Source: Pleomorphomonas koreensis DSM 23070 (GTDB taxonomy: Bacteria; Pseudomonadota; Alphaproteobacteria; Rhizobiales; Pleomorphomonadaceae). From it: a stretch of DNA of 64,000 bases. Positions within the stretch are counted from its first letter, which is position 1, and the number at the start of each line of letters is the position of its first letter. Location: NCBI RefSeq assembly GCF_000425185.1, contig NZ_AULH01000011.1:62001-126000 (forward strand), written 5' to 3'. Positions 46,029-55,288 of this stretch are shown piece after piece. The translations under genes and the position numbers were made by a program. The notes under the pieces were generated by a model, which was given only the letters and a program-made list of their open reading frames with translations, was not told the DNA's origin and made no database searches.

Positions 46029-48506
46029 TCAATAAAGCCCGCCGGTGCCGCTCACCGCCGCCTTGTCGGCCTCCGGGTTGACCTGGGTCGGCACGCCCCA
46101 GGCCATGCCGTCGCCGCCGATCACCGAATAGACGTCGGACGGGCCGGTGCCCGGCTTGAACGCCTCGATGATGGCGCTGTCGCCCTCGTAGGCGCGCATG
46201 CCGGTCTTGCGGTCGATCGGGATCAGCACCATGCCCTCGGGCACCTTGAATTCCTGCGGCGGCTGGCCGACCAGCGCCTGGGCCATGAAGTCGCGGAACA
46301 CCGGCGCGGCGATCAGGCCGCCGGTCGCGCCGTGGCCCATCGGCTTCGGCGTGTCGAAGCCGAGGAAGACGCCGACGGTCAGCTCCGGCGTGAAGCCGAC
46401 GAACCAGGCGTCCTTCTCGTCGTTGGTGGTGCCGGTCTTGCCGGCGATCGGACGGTTGAGGCTCTTGACCACGGTGGCCGTGCCGCGCTGGACCACGCCC
46501 TCCATCATCGAGGTGATCTGGTAGGCGGTCATCGGATCGAGCACCTGCTCGCGCTCGTCGACGAGCTGCGGCTCGTCCTGCCCCTTCCAGCCGTCGGCGT
46601 TGCAGCCCTCGCAGACGCGCTGATCGTATTTGTAGATGGTGCGGCCGAAGCGGTCCTGCACGCGGTCGATCAGCGTCGGCTGCACGCGCCGGCCGCCGTT
46701 GGCGATGATGGCGTAGGCGTTGACGAGGCGCATCACGGTGGTTTCGCCGGCGCCGAGCGCCATGGCCAGCACCGGCTGCATTTTGTCGTAGATGCCGAAG
46801 CGCTTGGCGTATTCGGCGACCAGCGGCATGCCCATGTCCTGGGCGAGACGCACGGTCATCAGGTTGCGCGACTTCTCGATGCCGGTCCGGAGCGTCGACG
46901 GGCCGGCGTAGCCGCCGCCGTAGTTCTGCGGCCGCCATATGCCGAGGCCGGGGCCCTGGTCGATCTCGATCGGGCCGTCCATGATCACCGAGGCCGGCGT
47001 ATAGCCGTTGTCGAGGGCGGTCGAATAGACGAACGGCTTGAAGGAGGAGCCCGGCTGACGCATCGCCTGGGTCGCCCGGTTGAACTCGCTTTCGGCAAAC
47101 GAGAAGCCGCCGACCATGGCGCGCACGCGGCCGGTGGTCGAGTCCATGGCGACCAGCGCGCCGGAGATGCCGGGGAACTGGCGGAGGCGGTAGGCTTCGA
47201 GCGTGCCGACGGCATCGCCGGTCTTCTCGACGTAGACGACATCGCCGACCGACAGCACGTCGGAGGCCGCCTTCACCGCCGCGCCGCGCTTGGGACCGCT
47301 GTCCCACTTCGCCCATTTGAGCTGGTCGAGCGGGATGACGCCCTCGACGCGCTCGTCGTTGACCTTGCCGGTCGGCCCCTTGGAGGGCTGGAGGCCGATG
47401 CGGGCGGCATCGCCGTCGAAGCCGAGCACCACGGCGACGTTCCACTCCGGCACGTCGACCAGCGCCGGCTCGGCGGCCAGCGGGATGCCCCAGTCGCCGG
47501 TGACGTCGATCTGCTTCTTGGCGCCGCGCCAGCCGTGCGCCTCGTCATAGCGCAGCAGCGCCCGCTGGAGCACGCCGCGGGCGATCACCTGCATCTTCGG
47601 GTCGAGCGTGGTGCGCACCGACAGGCCGCCCTCGTAGAGACCCTTCTCGCCGTACATGGCGAGCAGCGAGCGGCGGACCTCCTCGACAAAATAGTCGGAG
47701 GCGAACACCTTGGCCGACTGGTTGCGCTCGGCGACCACCAGCGGCGCCTTCAGGGCGGCGTCGCCCTCCTCGCGCGTCACATAGCCGTTCTGCACCATCT
47801 GCTCGATAACGTAGTTGCGGCGTTCGACGGCGGCCTGCCGGCTGCGGTAGGGGTTGTAGTTCTCCGGCGCCTTGGGCAGCGCGGCGAGATAGGCCACCTC
47901 TTCGAGCTTCAGGTCGCTGAGCGGCTTGTCGAAATAGGCCAGCGAAGCGGCGGCGACGCCGTAGGAGCGGAAGCCGAGGTAGATCTCGTTGAGATAGAGT
48001 TCGAGGATCTGGTCCTTGGTGTAGGTCTGCTCGATCTTCAGCGTTAAGAGCGCCTCGCGGATCTTGCGGTCGATGGTGCGCTCGTTGGTCAGCAGGAACA
48101 CCTTGGCCACCTGCTGGGTGATGGTCGAGGCGCCGACCATCCGCTTGTTGGAGCCGGAGACGAGGGTGTCGAGGTTCTTCACCGCCGCGCCAGCCAGACT
48201 CAGCAGGTCGATGCCGGGATGGGTGTAGAAGCCCTTGTCCTCGGCGGAAATGAACGCCTGCTTCACCCGGTCGGGAATCATCTGGATCGGCAGGAACAGG
48301 CGGCGTTCATGGGCGTATTCGGCGGCAAGCTGGCCATCGGCGGCGTGGACGCGCGTCACCACCGGCGGCTGATAGTTGCGCAGCTGGTTGGTGTCGGGCA
48401 GATCGCTCGACAGCGAGTGGATGTAGACGGCGAGGCCGCCGGCCACCACCAGGAACAGCAGCGCCGCGATCGAGAAGACCCAGCCGAAGAACTTTGCGAA
48501 GATCAT
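46029..48506 (-). CDS. mrcA: Penicillin-binding protein 1A, bifunctional class A PBP
   Basis: 825 residues. Glycosyltransferase plus transpeptidase that polymerises and crosslinks peptidoglycan. A membrane anchor (about 5-28), then a GT51 domain with SAEDKGFYTHPGID and GASTITQQVAK, an OB-like insert, and a transpeptidase domain with SxxK in GSSFKPFVY, SRN, and KTGTTND. ATG 48506 has GGACGGG upstream; the frame extends further but without family matches. It sits between prfB and the amidase gene, the common alphaproteobacterial order. Confidence 0.95.
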   Translation of the reverse strand: MIFAKFFGWVFSIAALLFLVVAGGLAVYIHSLSSDLPDTNQLRNYQPPVVTRVHAADGQLAAEYAHERRLFLPIQMIPDRVKQAFISAEDKGFYTHPGIDLLSLAGAAVKNLDTLVSGSNKRMVGASTITQQVAKVFLLTNERTIDRKIREALLTLKIEQTYTKDQILELYLNEIYLGFRSYGVAAASLAYFDKPLSDLKLEEVAYLAALPKAPENYNPYRSRQAAVERRNYVIEQMVQNGYVTREEGDAALKAPLVVAERNQSAKVFASDYFVEEVRRSLLAMYGEKGLYEGGLSVRTTLDPKMQVIARGVLQRALLRYDEAHGWRGAKKQIDVTGDWGIPLAAEPALVDVPEWNVAVVLGFDGDAARIGLQPSKGPTGKVNDERVEGVIPLDQLKWAKWDSGPKRGAAVKAASDVLSVGDVVYVEKTGDAVGTLEAYRLRQFPGISGALVAMDSTTGRVRAMVGGFSFAESEFNRATQAMRQPGSSFKPFVYSTALDNGYTPASVIMDGPIEIDQGPGLGIWRPQNYGGGYAGPSTLRTGIEKSRNLMTVRLAQDMGMPLVAEYAKRFGIYDKMQPVLAMALGAGETTVMRLVNAYAIIANGGRRVQPTLIDRVQDRFGRTIYKYDQRVCEGCNADGWKGQDEPQLVDEREQVLDPMTAYQITSMMEGVVQRGTATVVKSLNRPIAGKTGTTNDEKDAWFVGFTPELTVGVFLGFDTPKPMGHGATGGLIAAPVFRDFMAQALVGQPPQEFKVPEGMVLIPIDRKTGMRAYEGDSAIIEAFKPGTGPSDVYSVIGGDGMAWGVPTQVNPEADKAAVSGTGGLY

Positions 48507-48746
48507 GTCCCGTCCATACGTTCCCATCGACGCCGGCCGCGCCGGGTTGTCGATCCGCGGCGACCGCGCCAAATCCGGCTTGCCGGAGGCGCCTCTGCCC
48601 GAATGCCCATCCATCGGTGTGTTCGGGCCAGCCGATATCGCAAAACGCCGCGAAATGCGAATGTTTCCGTGGATGACGACGTTCGTCGCTCTTTGTGGCG
48701 AAGGCGGGGCCGCGCCGTTGCCCGGCCGCAACAGTCGACCGTCGAG

Positions 48747-49985
48747 CTACTTGCCGAGATAGGCGTATTTCTGGCCGAAGAAGCGCAGCACCGCCTGCGT
48801 GACGGCGTCGGCGACGCGTAGCCGCCACTCGTCGGAGGTCAGGAGCTTCTCGTCCTGATCGTTGGAGAGATAGCCGATCTCCAGCAGAACCGACGGCACG
48901 TCGTGGGCGCGCAGCACCTGAAAGCCGGCGGAACGGCGCGGATTCTTGATCATCCGCGTTGCCGAGGCGAGATCGCCGACGAGGCCGCCGGCGAAGGAGG
49001 CGGAAAAGTTGCGCGTCTCGCGGCGGGTGAGATCGACGAGGATGTCGGTGACGTCGCCCGTCTCCTGTTGCAGGTCGAGGCCGGCGATCAGGTCGGAGGC
49101 GTTCTCCTTGGCGGCCAGCGCCGCCGCCTCCTGGTCGGACGCCTTGTCGGACAACGTGTAGACGGTGGCGCCGCGCACCGAGCCGACATGCTCGGAATCG
49201 GCGTGGATCGACAGGAAGAGGTCGGCGGCGTGGTCGCGGCCGAACTGCACGCGGGCGGCCAGCGGCAGGAAGGTGTCGTCGGTGCGGGTCAGCAGCACCG
49301 CCACCTTGCCGGTGCGTTCGAGGCGCTCCTGAAGCTTCTTGGCGAAGGCGAGGACGATGTCCTTCTCCCGGACGCCCGACGCCGATACCGTGCCGGAATC
49401 GACGCCACCGTGGCCGGGGTCGATGACGATGAGCGGCTTCTCGCGCTTGCTGCGGTCGGGCGGCGGCAACTGGTCGGCCTTCTGCACCGGCGCCTCGTTG
49501 GCGGTGTCGCGGGCGAGCTGGCTCTTGCGCAGGTCCTCGTCGAAGGCGGCGGCCGAGGTCTTCAGAAGGTCGAGCACCAGGCGGGCCGGCTGGTTCTCGA
49601 TGGCCGGCAGCACGAAGGCCTTGTCGATCTTCACCGGTCCGGTGACGTCGAGCACGATGCGCGAGCGTCCGGCCGCGAACTGGCCGTAGCGCCAGTCGCT
49701 GACCAGACCCCGGCCGGTGGTGCCGGTGCCGGCCGGCAGGCGGAAGTCGATCTCCGGCAGATCGACCACCACGCGATAGGGTTCGGCGAGCGTGAAGGCG
49801 CTGAGATCGACCTCGCCCGTCAGGTCGAGCACAAAACGGGTGCGGTTGTCGTCGCCGACGACGCGGCCGTCGCTGGCGATCGGCGCTCCCTCGGCGAACG
49901 CGGCCGCCGTGAGACAGGCGAGCGCCAGTACCGCCAGCACGGCGGTGCGGACAAAGGCTGCCAAGCGGTTTGCAACGGTCGTCAA
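48747..49985 (-). CDS. amiC: N-acetylmuramoyl-L-alanine amidase (AmiC-like, AMIN domain)
   Basis: 412 residues. A signal peptide (to about AFA), an AMIN domain (about 40-150, VVGDDNRTRFVLDLTGEVDL) that directs the enzyme to the septum, and a C-terminal Amidase_3 domain. Zinc and catalytic residues are visible in VIDPGHGGVDSG, SIHADSEH and LLEIGYLSNDQDEKLL. It cleaves the bond between MurNAc and the stem peptide during cell separation. I chose TTG 49985 (GGGAG upstream) because it gives a normal signal peptide; the open frame extends to 50057. Confidence 0.92.
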   Translation of the reverse strand: MTTVANRLAAFVRTAVLAVLALACLTAAAFAEGAPIASDGRVVGDDNRTRFVLDLTGEVDLSAFTLAEPYRVVVDLPEIDFRLPAGTGTTGRGLVSDWRYGQFAAGRSRIVLDVTGPVKIDKAFVLPAIENQPARLVLDLLKTSAAAFDEDLRKSQLARDTANEAPVQKADQLPPPDRSKREKPLIVIDPGHGGVDSGTVSASGVREKDIVLAFAKKLQERLERTGKVAVLLTRTDDTFLPLAARVQFGRDHAADLFLSIHADSEHVGSVRGATVYTLSDKASDQEAAALAAKENASDLIAGLDLQQETGDVTDILVDLTRRETRNFSASFAGGLVGDLASATRMIKNPRRSAGFQVLRAHDVPSVLLEIGYLSNDQDEKLLTSDEWRLRVADAVTQAVLRFFGQKYAYLGK

Positions 49986-50843
49986 ATGATCGCTCCCACG
50001 ATCCGATGAGCGGCCCAAACTGCCACAGACGGACGGGATGGCAACTCCCCAATTCAAGCGCCCGGCGCGGCGGCCGGGTTTTGCTCCCGTGCGGCTGTCC
50101 GGCCGGAGTCCATTTCTAACGGAACTAAGCCAATTTGGTTAACCATTCCTCGCCTCTCGCCGGCTGGAGCGGCCGACCGTTCACAATGCGAGGAATTGAT
50201 CGGGCGCCCATTTGATCGCCTTGCATATGGGACTTCACGCAAGTAATAAGAAATTGGAGCCCGAATCCTTGCTCTCGGTACTTGAGAGCGTCCAGCCGGC
50301 TCGCCTCCCGCTTGCAAACAGGCGAAGAGGATCGAGGCCGGCAGCCGGGAGTCCGAGAAGTCAGCGCAACCGCCGGTGTGGTTTTCCGGCCCTGCGCGGA
50401 CGCCGGATTTCCGCCTGTTGTCGTCCGCCCGGCCTTTGGCCATGTCGCGGAGGACATGCGTGACGCCCGTAGATCCACCGGAAAGTTCGGGGCTCCGGCG
50501 CGCGGCCGCAAGGCCGCCCGACACACGCATTCGTCGCCGTTCCCCCGTACTGGCTGTGGCCGGGCGGGTCTTTTCGGAACGACGGTGTTGAAAAGAAAGA
50601 ACGTGCCGGACGTGAAAGTCATGGGGCCACAGAAAATCGGCGAGGGGGCAGGATCGCGTCAAGCGTCGGCCCTTCTCCGGTTTGCGGTCTTGGTCGGTCC
50701 GGCGCTTTTCCCCATTCCCTTCCCCCTTATCGACGGCCGATCCCGATCCTTCCCGCCTGCGGCGACCCCACGGAGGGCTCCACGGAGCTTCCTGCCAGGG
50801 TTGCGGCGGTGCCGGAGGCGGATACGGCCGGGAGTCAGTCTTT
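49986..50843. other. Long divergent intergenic region upstream of amiC and rne
   Basis: 858 bases without a recognisable gene, between the divergent amidase and RNase E genes. Part of it is probably a long 5' untranslated leader of rne, since rne leaders in other bacteria are long and used for feedback by RNase E cleavage. The first 250 bases (50100-50300) are less GC-rich and may hold promoters in both directions. Open frames on either strand in this stretch show no protein-like pattern. Confidence 0.5.
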
Positions 50844-53555
50844 ATGGCCAACAAGATGCTGATCGATGCCACCCACCCGGAGGAGACCCGGGTGGTTGTG
50901 GTGCGTGGACACCGCGTTGAGGAGTTCGATTTCGAGTCGGCGACAAGGAAGCAGCTCAGAGGCAACATCTATCTCGCCAAGGTGACGCGCGTCGAGCCGT
51001 CGCTGCAGGCGGCCTTCGTCGAGTATGGCGGCAATCGCCACGGCTTCCTCGCCTTTTCCGAGATCCATCCCGACTACTACCAGATCCCCCAGGCCGACCG
51101 GCAGGCGCTGATCGAGGCCGAGGAGGCCGAGGAGCGCGAGGAGGCCGAACGGCGTGCCCGCGCCCACCGCGACCGGCAGGCCCGCGCCCAGGCGTCGAGG
51201 GCGGCCGCCCGGCCGGCCGACAGCGTCAGCGAGGCGCCCGCCGAAGGTGAGGCGACCGAGGGCGAGGCGCCGCAGCCGGCCTTCGAGGCTACGGCCGGCG
51301 AAGCCCCCTTCTTCAGCGAGCATTCCGACGACGAGGTGCCGACCCCCGAGACCGGCGGCGTCATCGACATCCACGACGACCAGTCGGTCGAGACCATCAA
51401 CGACGATGGCGAGGACCAGGGCGGCGACGACGAGGAAGAGCACGTCGAGAGCGTCGGCGCCGAGGACGCGCTGGAAGAGGTGCCGGAGCGCCGGTCGCGC
51501 CGGGCCCGCCAGTATCGCATCCAGGAAGTGATCAAGCGCCGGCAGGTGCTGCTGGTCCAGGTCGTCAAGGAGGAGCGCGGCACCAAGGGCGCGGCGCTGA
51601 CCACCTATCTGTCGCTGGCCGGCCGCTATTCGGTGCTGATGCCCAACTCCGGCCGGGGCGGCGGCATCTCGCGCAAGATCACCAACGTGCAGGACCGCAA
51701 GCGCCTCAAGGAGATCGCCCACGAACTGGACGTGCCGGAAGGCATGGGCGTCATCCTCAGGACGGCCGGCGCCGCCCGCACCAAGACCGAGATCAAGCGC
51801 GACTTCGAGTATCTGCTGCGCCTGTGGGAGAACGTGCGTGAACTGACGCTGCGCTCCACGGCGCCAAGCCTCGTCTATGAGGAGGGCTCGCTGGTCAAAC
51901 GGTCGATCCGCGACCTCTACAACAAGGACATCGACGAGGTTCTGGTGGCCGGCGACGAGTCCTACCGCGAAGCCAAGGACTTCATGCGCATGCTCATGCC
52001 GAGCCATGCCAAGAACGTCCAGCCCTACCGCGATCCGATTCCGATCTTCGGCCGCTTCGGCGTCGAGCCGCAGCTCGACGCGATGTTCTCGCCGCAGGTG
52101 ACGCTGAAGTCGGGCGGCTATCTGGTCATCAACCAGACCGAGGCGCTGGTCGCCATCGACGTCAACTCCGGCCGTTCGACGCGCGAGCACAACATCGAGG
52201 ACACGGCGCTCGCCACCAACCTCGAAGCCGCCGAGGAAGTGGCCCGCCAGCTGCGCCTGCGCGACCTTGCCGGCCTCATCGTGATCGACTTCATCGACAT
52301 GGAGGAGGCCAAGAACAACAAGTCGGTGGAGCGCAAGCTCAAGGATTGCCTGAAGAACGATCGCGCCCGCATCCAGGTTGGCCGCATCTCGCACTTCGGC
52401 CTGATGGAGATGAGCCGCCAGCGCATCCGCACCGGCGTCTTGGAAGGCTCGACCGAGCTGTGCCCGCACTGCCTCGGCGCCGGCATCGTCCGTTCCACCG
52501 AAAGCGTGGCGCTGCACGTGCTGCGCTCGCTGGAAGACCTGCTGATCAAGGGCGTGACGCACCACCTCACCGTCCGCACCCGGTCGTCGGTGGCGCTCTA
52601 CATCCTCAACCAGAAGCGCAAGCACCTGTCCGACCTCGAGGCGCGCTTCGGGCTGACCATCACCATTTCCGCCGACGAGCACCTCGGCTCCCAGCATTTC
52701 GTCGTCGAGCGCGGCGAAATCATCCTCAATCCTGCCCCGCCGCCGCCCGCGCCGACGCTGACGCCCGAGAGCGTGCAGCCCTACGACCTGGAGATCGACG
52801 AGGAGATCGAGGAAGAGGACGAGGAAGACGAGGAGATCGAGAAGCCGCGGTCGACGCGCGACGAGCGCAACGGCGACAGCGACAGCCGCCGCAAGCGTCG
52901 CCGGCGCCGTCGCCGGCGGACCGAGAATGGCGAGGGTGCCAACGGCGAGGGCCAGGACGAGGTGGCCGCCGAGGGCGGCGAGCCGTCGGTGATCGAAGGC
53001 GCTGACGCCGACGACGAAGGCGCCGACGACAATGGCGAGGCGCGCGCCGAAGGCGAGAGCGAAGCCGAAAGCGAGCGTCGCCGTTCGCGCCGTCGCGGCC
53101 GCCGTGGCGGACGCCGCCGGCACCAGCTCGAGGAGGACATCGGTTCCGAATCGACCGCCGGAGCGGAAGCCGCCGTGACGGAAGAAGGCGAGGCGTCCAC
53201 CGAGACCGACGATGAACCGGTGGCTGACGCCGGCGATGCCGGAGCGAGCGCCGGAACGTCGAGCGAGCTGCTCGACGAGCCGGTGGAAACGCAGGCGGCA
53301 GCGGCCGAAGAGGCTGCCGAGGCACCGGAGGAGATGACCGAAGACTCCACCGAGGACGCCGGGACGCCGGACGAGACCGTCGAAGTGTCCGAGGAGCCGG
53401 TCTTCCATCCGCCGCTGGAAAGCGTCGCCGAACTGGTCGAGAAATCGGTGGAAGCCAACGAGCCGGCGTCGCAGCCGGAACCCGAGCCGGAGCCGGAACC
53501 CGACGACAACCGTCCGAAGAAGTCCGGCTGGTGGCAGCGCCGCTCGTTCTTCTGA
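50844..53555 (+). CDS. rne: Ribonuclease E
   Basis: Essential single-strand endoribonuclease and degradosome scaffold. 903 residues. The N-terminal S1 domain is split by a long acidic insertion (about 80-222, rich in Glu/Asp) as in alphaproteobacterial RNase E. The catalytic core has Asp439 (LVAIDVNSG) and Asp482 (VIDFIDM), and the zinc link Cys540-Pro-His-Cys543. The C-terminal half is disordered, with an Arg-rich patch (RRKRRRRRRRRTE) then acidic runs, the expected RNA- and partner-binding tail. It ends in KSGWWQRRSFF. The upstream leader is long. Confidence 0.95.
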   Translation: MANKMLIDATHPEETRVVVVRGHRVEEFDFESATRKQLRGNIYLAKVTRVEPSLQAAFVEYGGNRHGFLAFSEIHPDYYQIPQADRQALIEAEEAEEREEAERRARAHRDRQARAQASRAAARPADSVSEAPAEGEATEGEAPQPAFEATAGEAPFFSEHSDDEVPTPETGGVIDIHDDQSVETINDDGEDQGGDDEEEHVESVGAEDALEEVPERRSRRARQYRIQEVIKRRQVLLVQVVKEERGTKGAALTTYLSLAGRYSVLMPNSGRGGGISRKITNVQDRKRLKEIAHELDVPEGMGVILRTAGAARTKTEIKRDFEYLLRLWENVRELTLRSTAPSLVYEEGSLVKRSIRDLYNKDIDEVLVAGDESYREAKDFMRMLMPSHAKNVQPYRDPIPIFGRFGVEPQLDAMFSPQVTLKSGGYLVINQTEALVAIDVNSGRSTREHNIEDTALATNLEAAEEVARQLRLRDLAGLIVIDFIDMEEAKNNKSVERKLKDCLKNDRARIQVGRISHFGLMEMSRQRIRTGVLEGSTELCPHCLGAGIVRSTESVALHVLRSLEDLLIKGVTHHLTVRTRSSVALYILNQKRKHLSDLEARFGLTITISADEHLGSQHFVVERGEIILNPAPPPPAPTLTPESVQPYDLEIDEEIEEEDEEDEEIEKPRSTRDERNGDSDSRRKRRRRRRRRTENGEGANGEGQDEVAAEGGEPSVIEGADADDEGADDNGEARAEGESEAESERRRSRRRGRRGGRRRHQLEEDIGSESTAGAEAAVTEEGEASTETDDEPVADAGDAGASAGTSSELLDEPVETQAAAAEEAAEAPEEMTEDSTEDAGTPDETVEVSEEPVFHPPLESVAELVEKSVEANEPASQPEPEPEPEPDDNRPKKSGWWQRRSFF

Positions 53556-53578
53556 GGAACGACCGGGCAGATATCGAT

Positions 53579-53611
53579 CGAGGCCGCCCCGGAACCCCTG
53601 GGGCGGCCTCG
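53579..53611 (+). terminator. Hairpin downstream of rne
   Basis: Perfect 12-base arms CGAGGCCGCCCC (53579-53590) and GGGGCGGCCTCG (53600-53611) with a 9-base loop, 23 bases after the rne stop. Not followed by a T-run. Confidence 0.6.
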
Positions 53612-53658
53612 TCGCATCGGGCGCTGCGGCGCCGGCACCGGCAACGAGGAGACCCGCC

Positions 53659-54000
53659 ATGTCCGAGTCCGTGCTGCTGTTTTCCTACGGAACGCTGCAA
53701 CTCAAATCGGTGCAGCTCGCCAATTTCGGGCGTGAGCTGAAGGGCCGGCCCGACGCCATGGTCGGCTGGCGGCGCGATCTCGTCGAGATCACCGATCCCG
53801 AGGTGCTCAGGCAATCGGGCGAGACGCATCATCCGATCGTCTCGGAGAGCGGCGATGCCGCCGACGAGGTGCCGGGCGTGGTCTTCGAGATCACGCCGGA
53901 CGAGTTGGTCGCCGCCGACGGCTACGAGGTCGCCGATTACAAGCGCGTGTTGGTGACGCTGAAATCAGGCGCCGTGGCCTGGGTCTACGTCAAGGCGTGA
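53659..54000 (+). CDS. Gamma-glutamylcyclotransferase-family protein
   Basis: 113 residues of the GGCT/AIG2-like fold: the defining LFSYGTLQL loop near the N-terminus and GVVFEITPDELVAADGYEVADYKR with the Asp/Glu positions near the active site. Related enzymes turn gamma-glutamyl peptides into pyroglutamate; this short YtfP-like branch has no proven substrate. It converges with the aminotransferase gene, with 4 bases between the stops. Confidence 0.85.
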   Translation: MSESVLLFSYGTLQLKSVQLANFGRELKGRPDAMVGWRRDLVEITDPEVLRQSGETHHPIVSESGDAADEVPGVVFEITPDELVAADGYEVADYKRVLVTLKSGAVAWVYVKA

Positions 54001-54004
54001 GGGC

Positions 54005-55153
54005 CTATTTCAGCCAGCGGCCGAGCCGGTCGCAGGCCTCGGCGATCGCCTCGGTGCGGCCGGCGAAGGAGAAGCGCACGTAGGAGGCGCCGCGGCCGGT
54101 GTCGAAGTCGAGGCCCGGCGTGGCGGCGATGCCCGCCTCGTTGAGCATACGGCGGCAGAAGTCGAGGCTGTCGTTGGTGTAGCGGCTGACATCGGCATAG
54201 AAATAGAAAGCGCCGTCGACCGGCAGGAAGCGGTCGAGGCCGATCCGGGGCATTCTCTCCAAGAGAAGACGACGGCTCGCCGCGTAGCCGGCCTTCACCG
54301 CTTCCAGTTCCTCGCCCGCCTCGAAGGCGCCCAGGGCGGCGCGCTGCGACAATTCGGACGGCGAGATGAACAGGTTCTGGGCGAGGCGCTCCACCGGCCG
54401 CACCAGCCGCTCCGGCAGCACCATCCAGCCGACGCGCCAGCCGGTCATGCAGAAGTATTTCGAGAAGGAATTGACCACCACGACGTCGTCGGAGAATTCC
54501 AGCGCCGTCACCTCGTCGCCGTCATGGACGAGGCCGTGGTAGATCTCGTCCATGACCAGCGCGATCTTCATGTCGCGGCAGGCGTCGACCAGCGAGACGA
54601 GACCGGCGCGGGTCAGCATGGTGCCGGAGGGATTGTTGGGGCTGGCGACGACGACGCCGGCCAGCGGCTTCTCGGCATGCGCCGCTTCGATGGCGGCGGC
54701 GCTCGCCTGCCAGCGGGCGTCGGCGGTGGTGGGGATCTCCACCACGTCGAGGCCGAGCGCCGTCAGGATGTTGCGATAGGCCGGATAGCCGGGGGTCGGC
54801 AGGCCGACGCGGTCGCCGACGTCGAACATGGCGAGGAAAGCCAGGTTGAAGGCGCCGGACGAGCCGCCGGTGACCGCCACCCGCGACGCCGGCACGTCGA
54901 CGCCGTAGCGGTCGGCATAAAGGCGGGCGATGCGGGCGCGCAGTTCGGGAATTCCGAGGGCCTCGGTATAGCCGACGCGGCCGCGGGCGAGCGCTGCCTC
55001 GGCGGCGGCGCGCACGGCGGCTGGTACCGGCGCGCCGGGCTCGCCAAGCTCCATGTGGACGATGTCGCGGCCCTGACGGGCCAGGCGGTTGGCGTCCGAC
55101 AGCACGTCCATGGCCAGGAAGGGCGCCACGTCACTCCGCCGCGAAACCAGCAT
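54005..55153 (-). CDS. Class I/II aminotransferase
   Basis: 382 residues, fold-type I PLP enzyme. Cofactor-binding residues include SPNNPSG, Asp202 and Tyr205 in VMDEIYHGL, the Schiff-base Lys232 in NSFSKYFCMTGWRVGW and an Arg near the C-terminus in YVRFSFA. It resembles the aspartate/alanine/LL-DAP aminotransferase subgroup I-gamma. The amino donor and 2-oxoacid are unknown. It is divergent from the M48 protease gene, 135 bases apart. Confidence 0.9.
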   Translation of the reverse strand: MLVSRRSDVAPFLAMDVLSDANRLARQGRDIVHMELGEPGAPVPAAVRAAAEAALARGRVGYTEALGIPELRARIARLYADRYGVDVPASRVAVTGGSSGAFNLAFLAMFDVGDRVGLPTPGYPAYRNILTALGLDVVEIPTTADARWQASAAAIEAAHAEKPLAGVVVASPNNPSGTMLTRAGLVSLVDACRDMKIALVMDEIYHGLVHDGDEVTALEFSDDVVVVNSFSKYFCMTGWRVGWMVLPERLVRPVERLAQNLFISPSELSQRAALGAFEAGEELEAVKAGYAASRRLLLERMPRIGLDRFLPVDGAFYFYADVSRYTNDSLDFCRRMLNEAGIAATPGLDFDTGRGASYVRFSFAGRTEAIAEACDRLGRWLK

Positions 55154-55288
55154 GTCCCCTTCCCTCCACGATTTCGCCCGAGATGGCCGGCAGTCTGGGG
55201 CCCAATCCAGCTGACTGGGGATTTTTCCGTTGCGCCGGCCCCGCGTTCTGCCCTTTATCAGGCCAAGGGCACCCTGACGAGACTTCCG

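Noticed and set aside
50054-50968. Minus-strand frame in the rne leader
   Set aside because: It runs antisense into the start of rne and shows low-complexity Arg/Ser/Pro translation with no motif.
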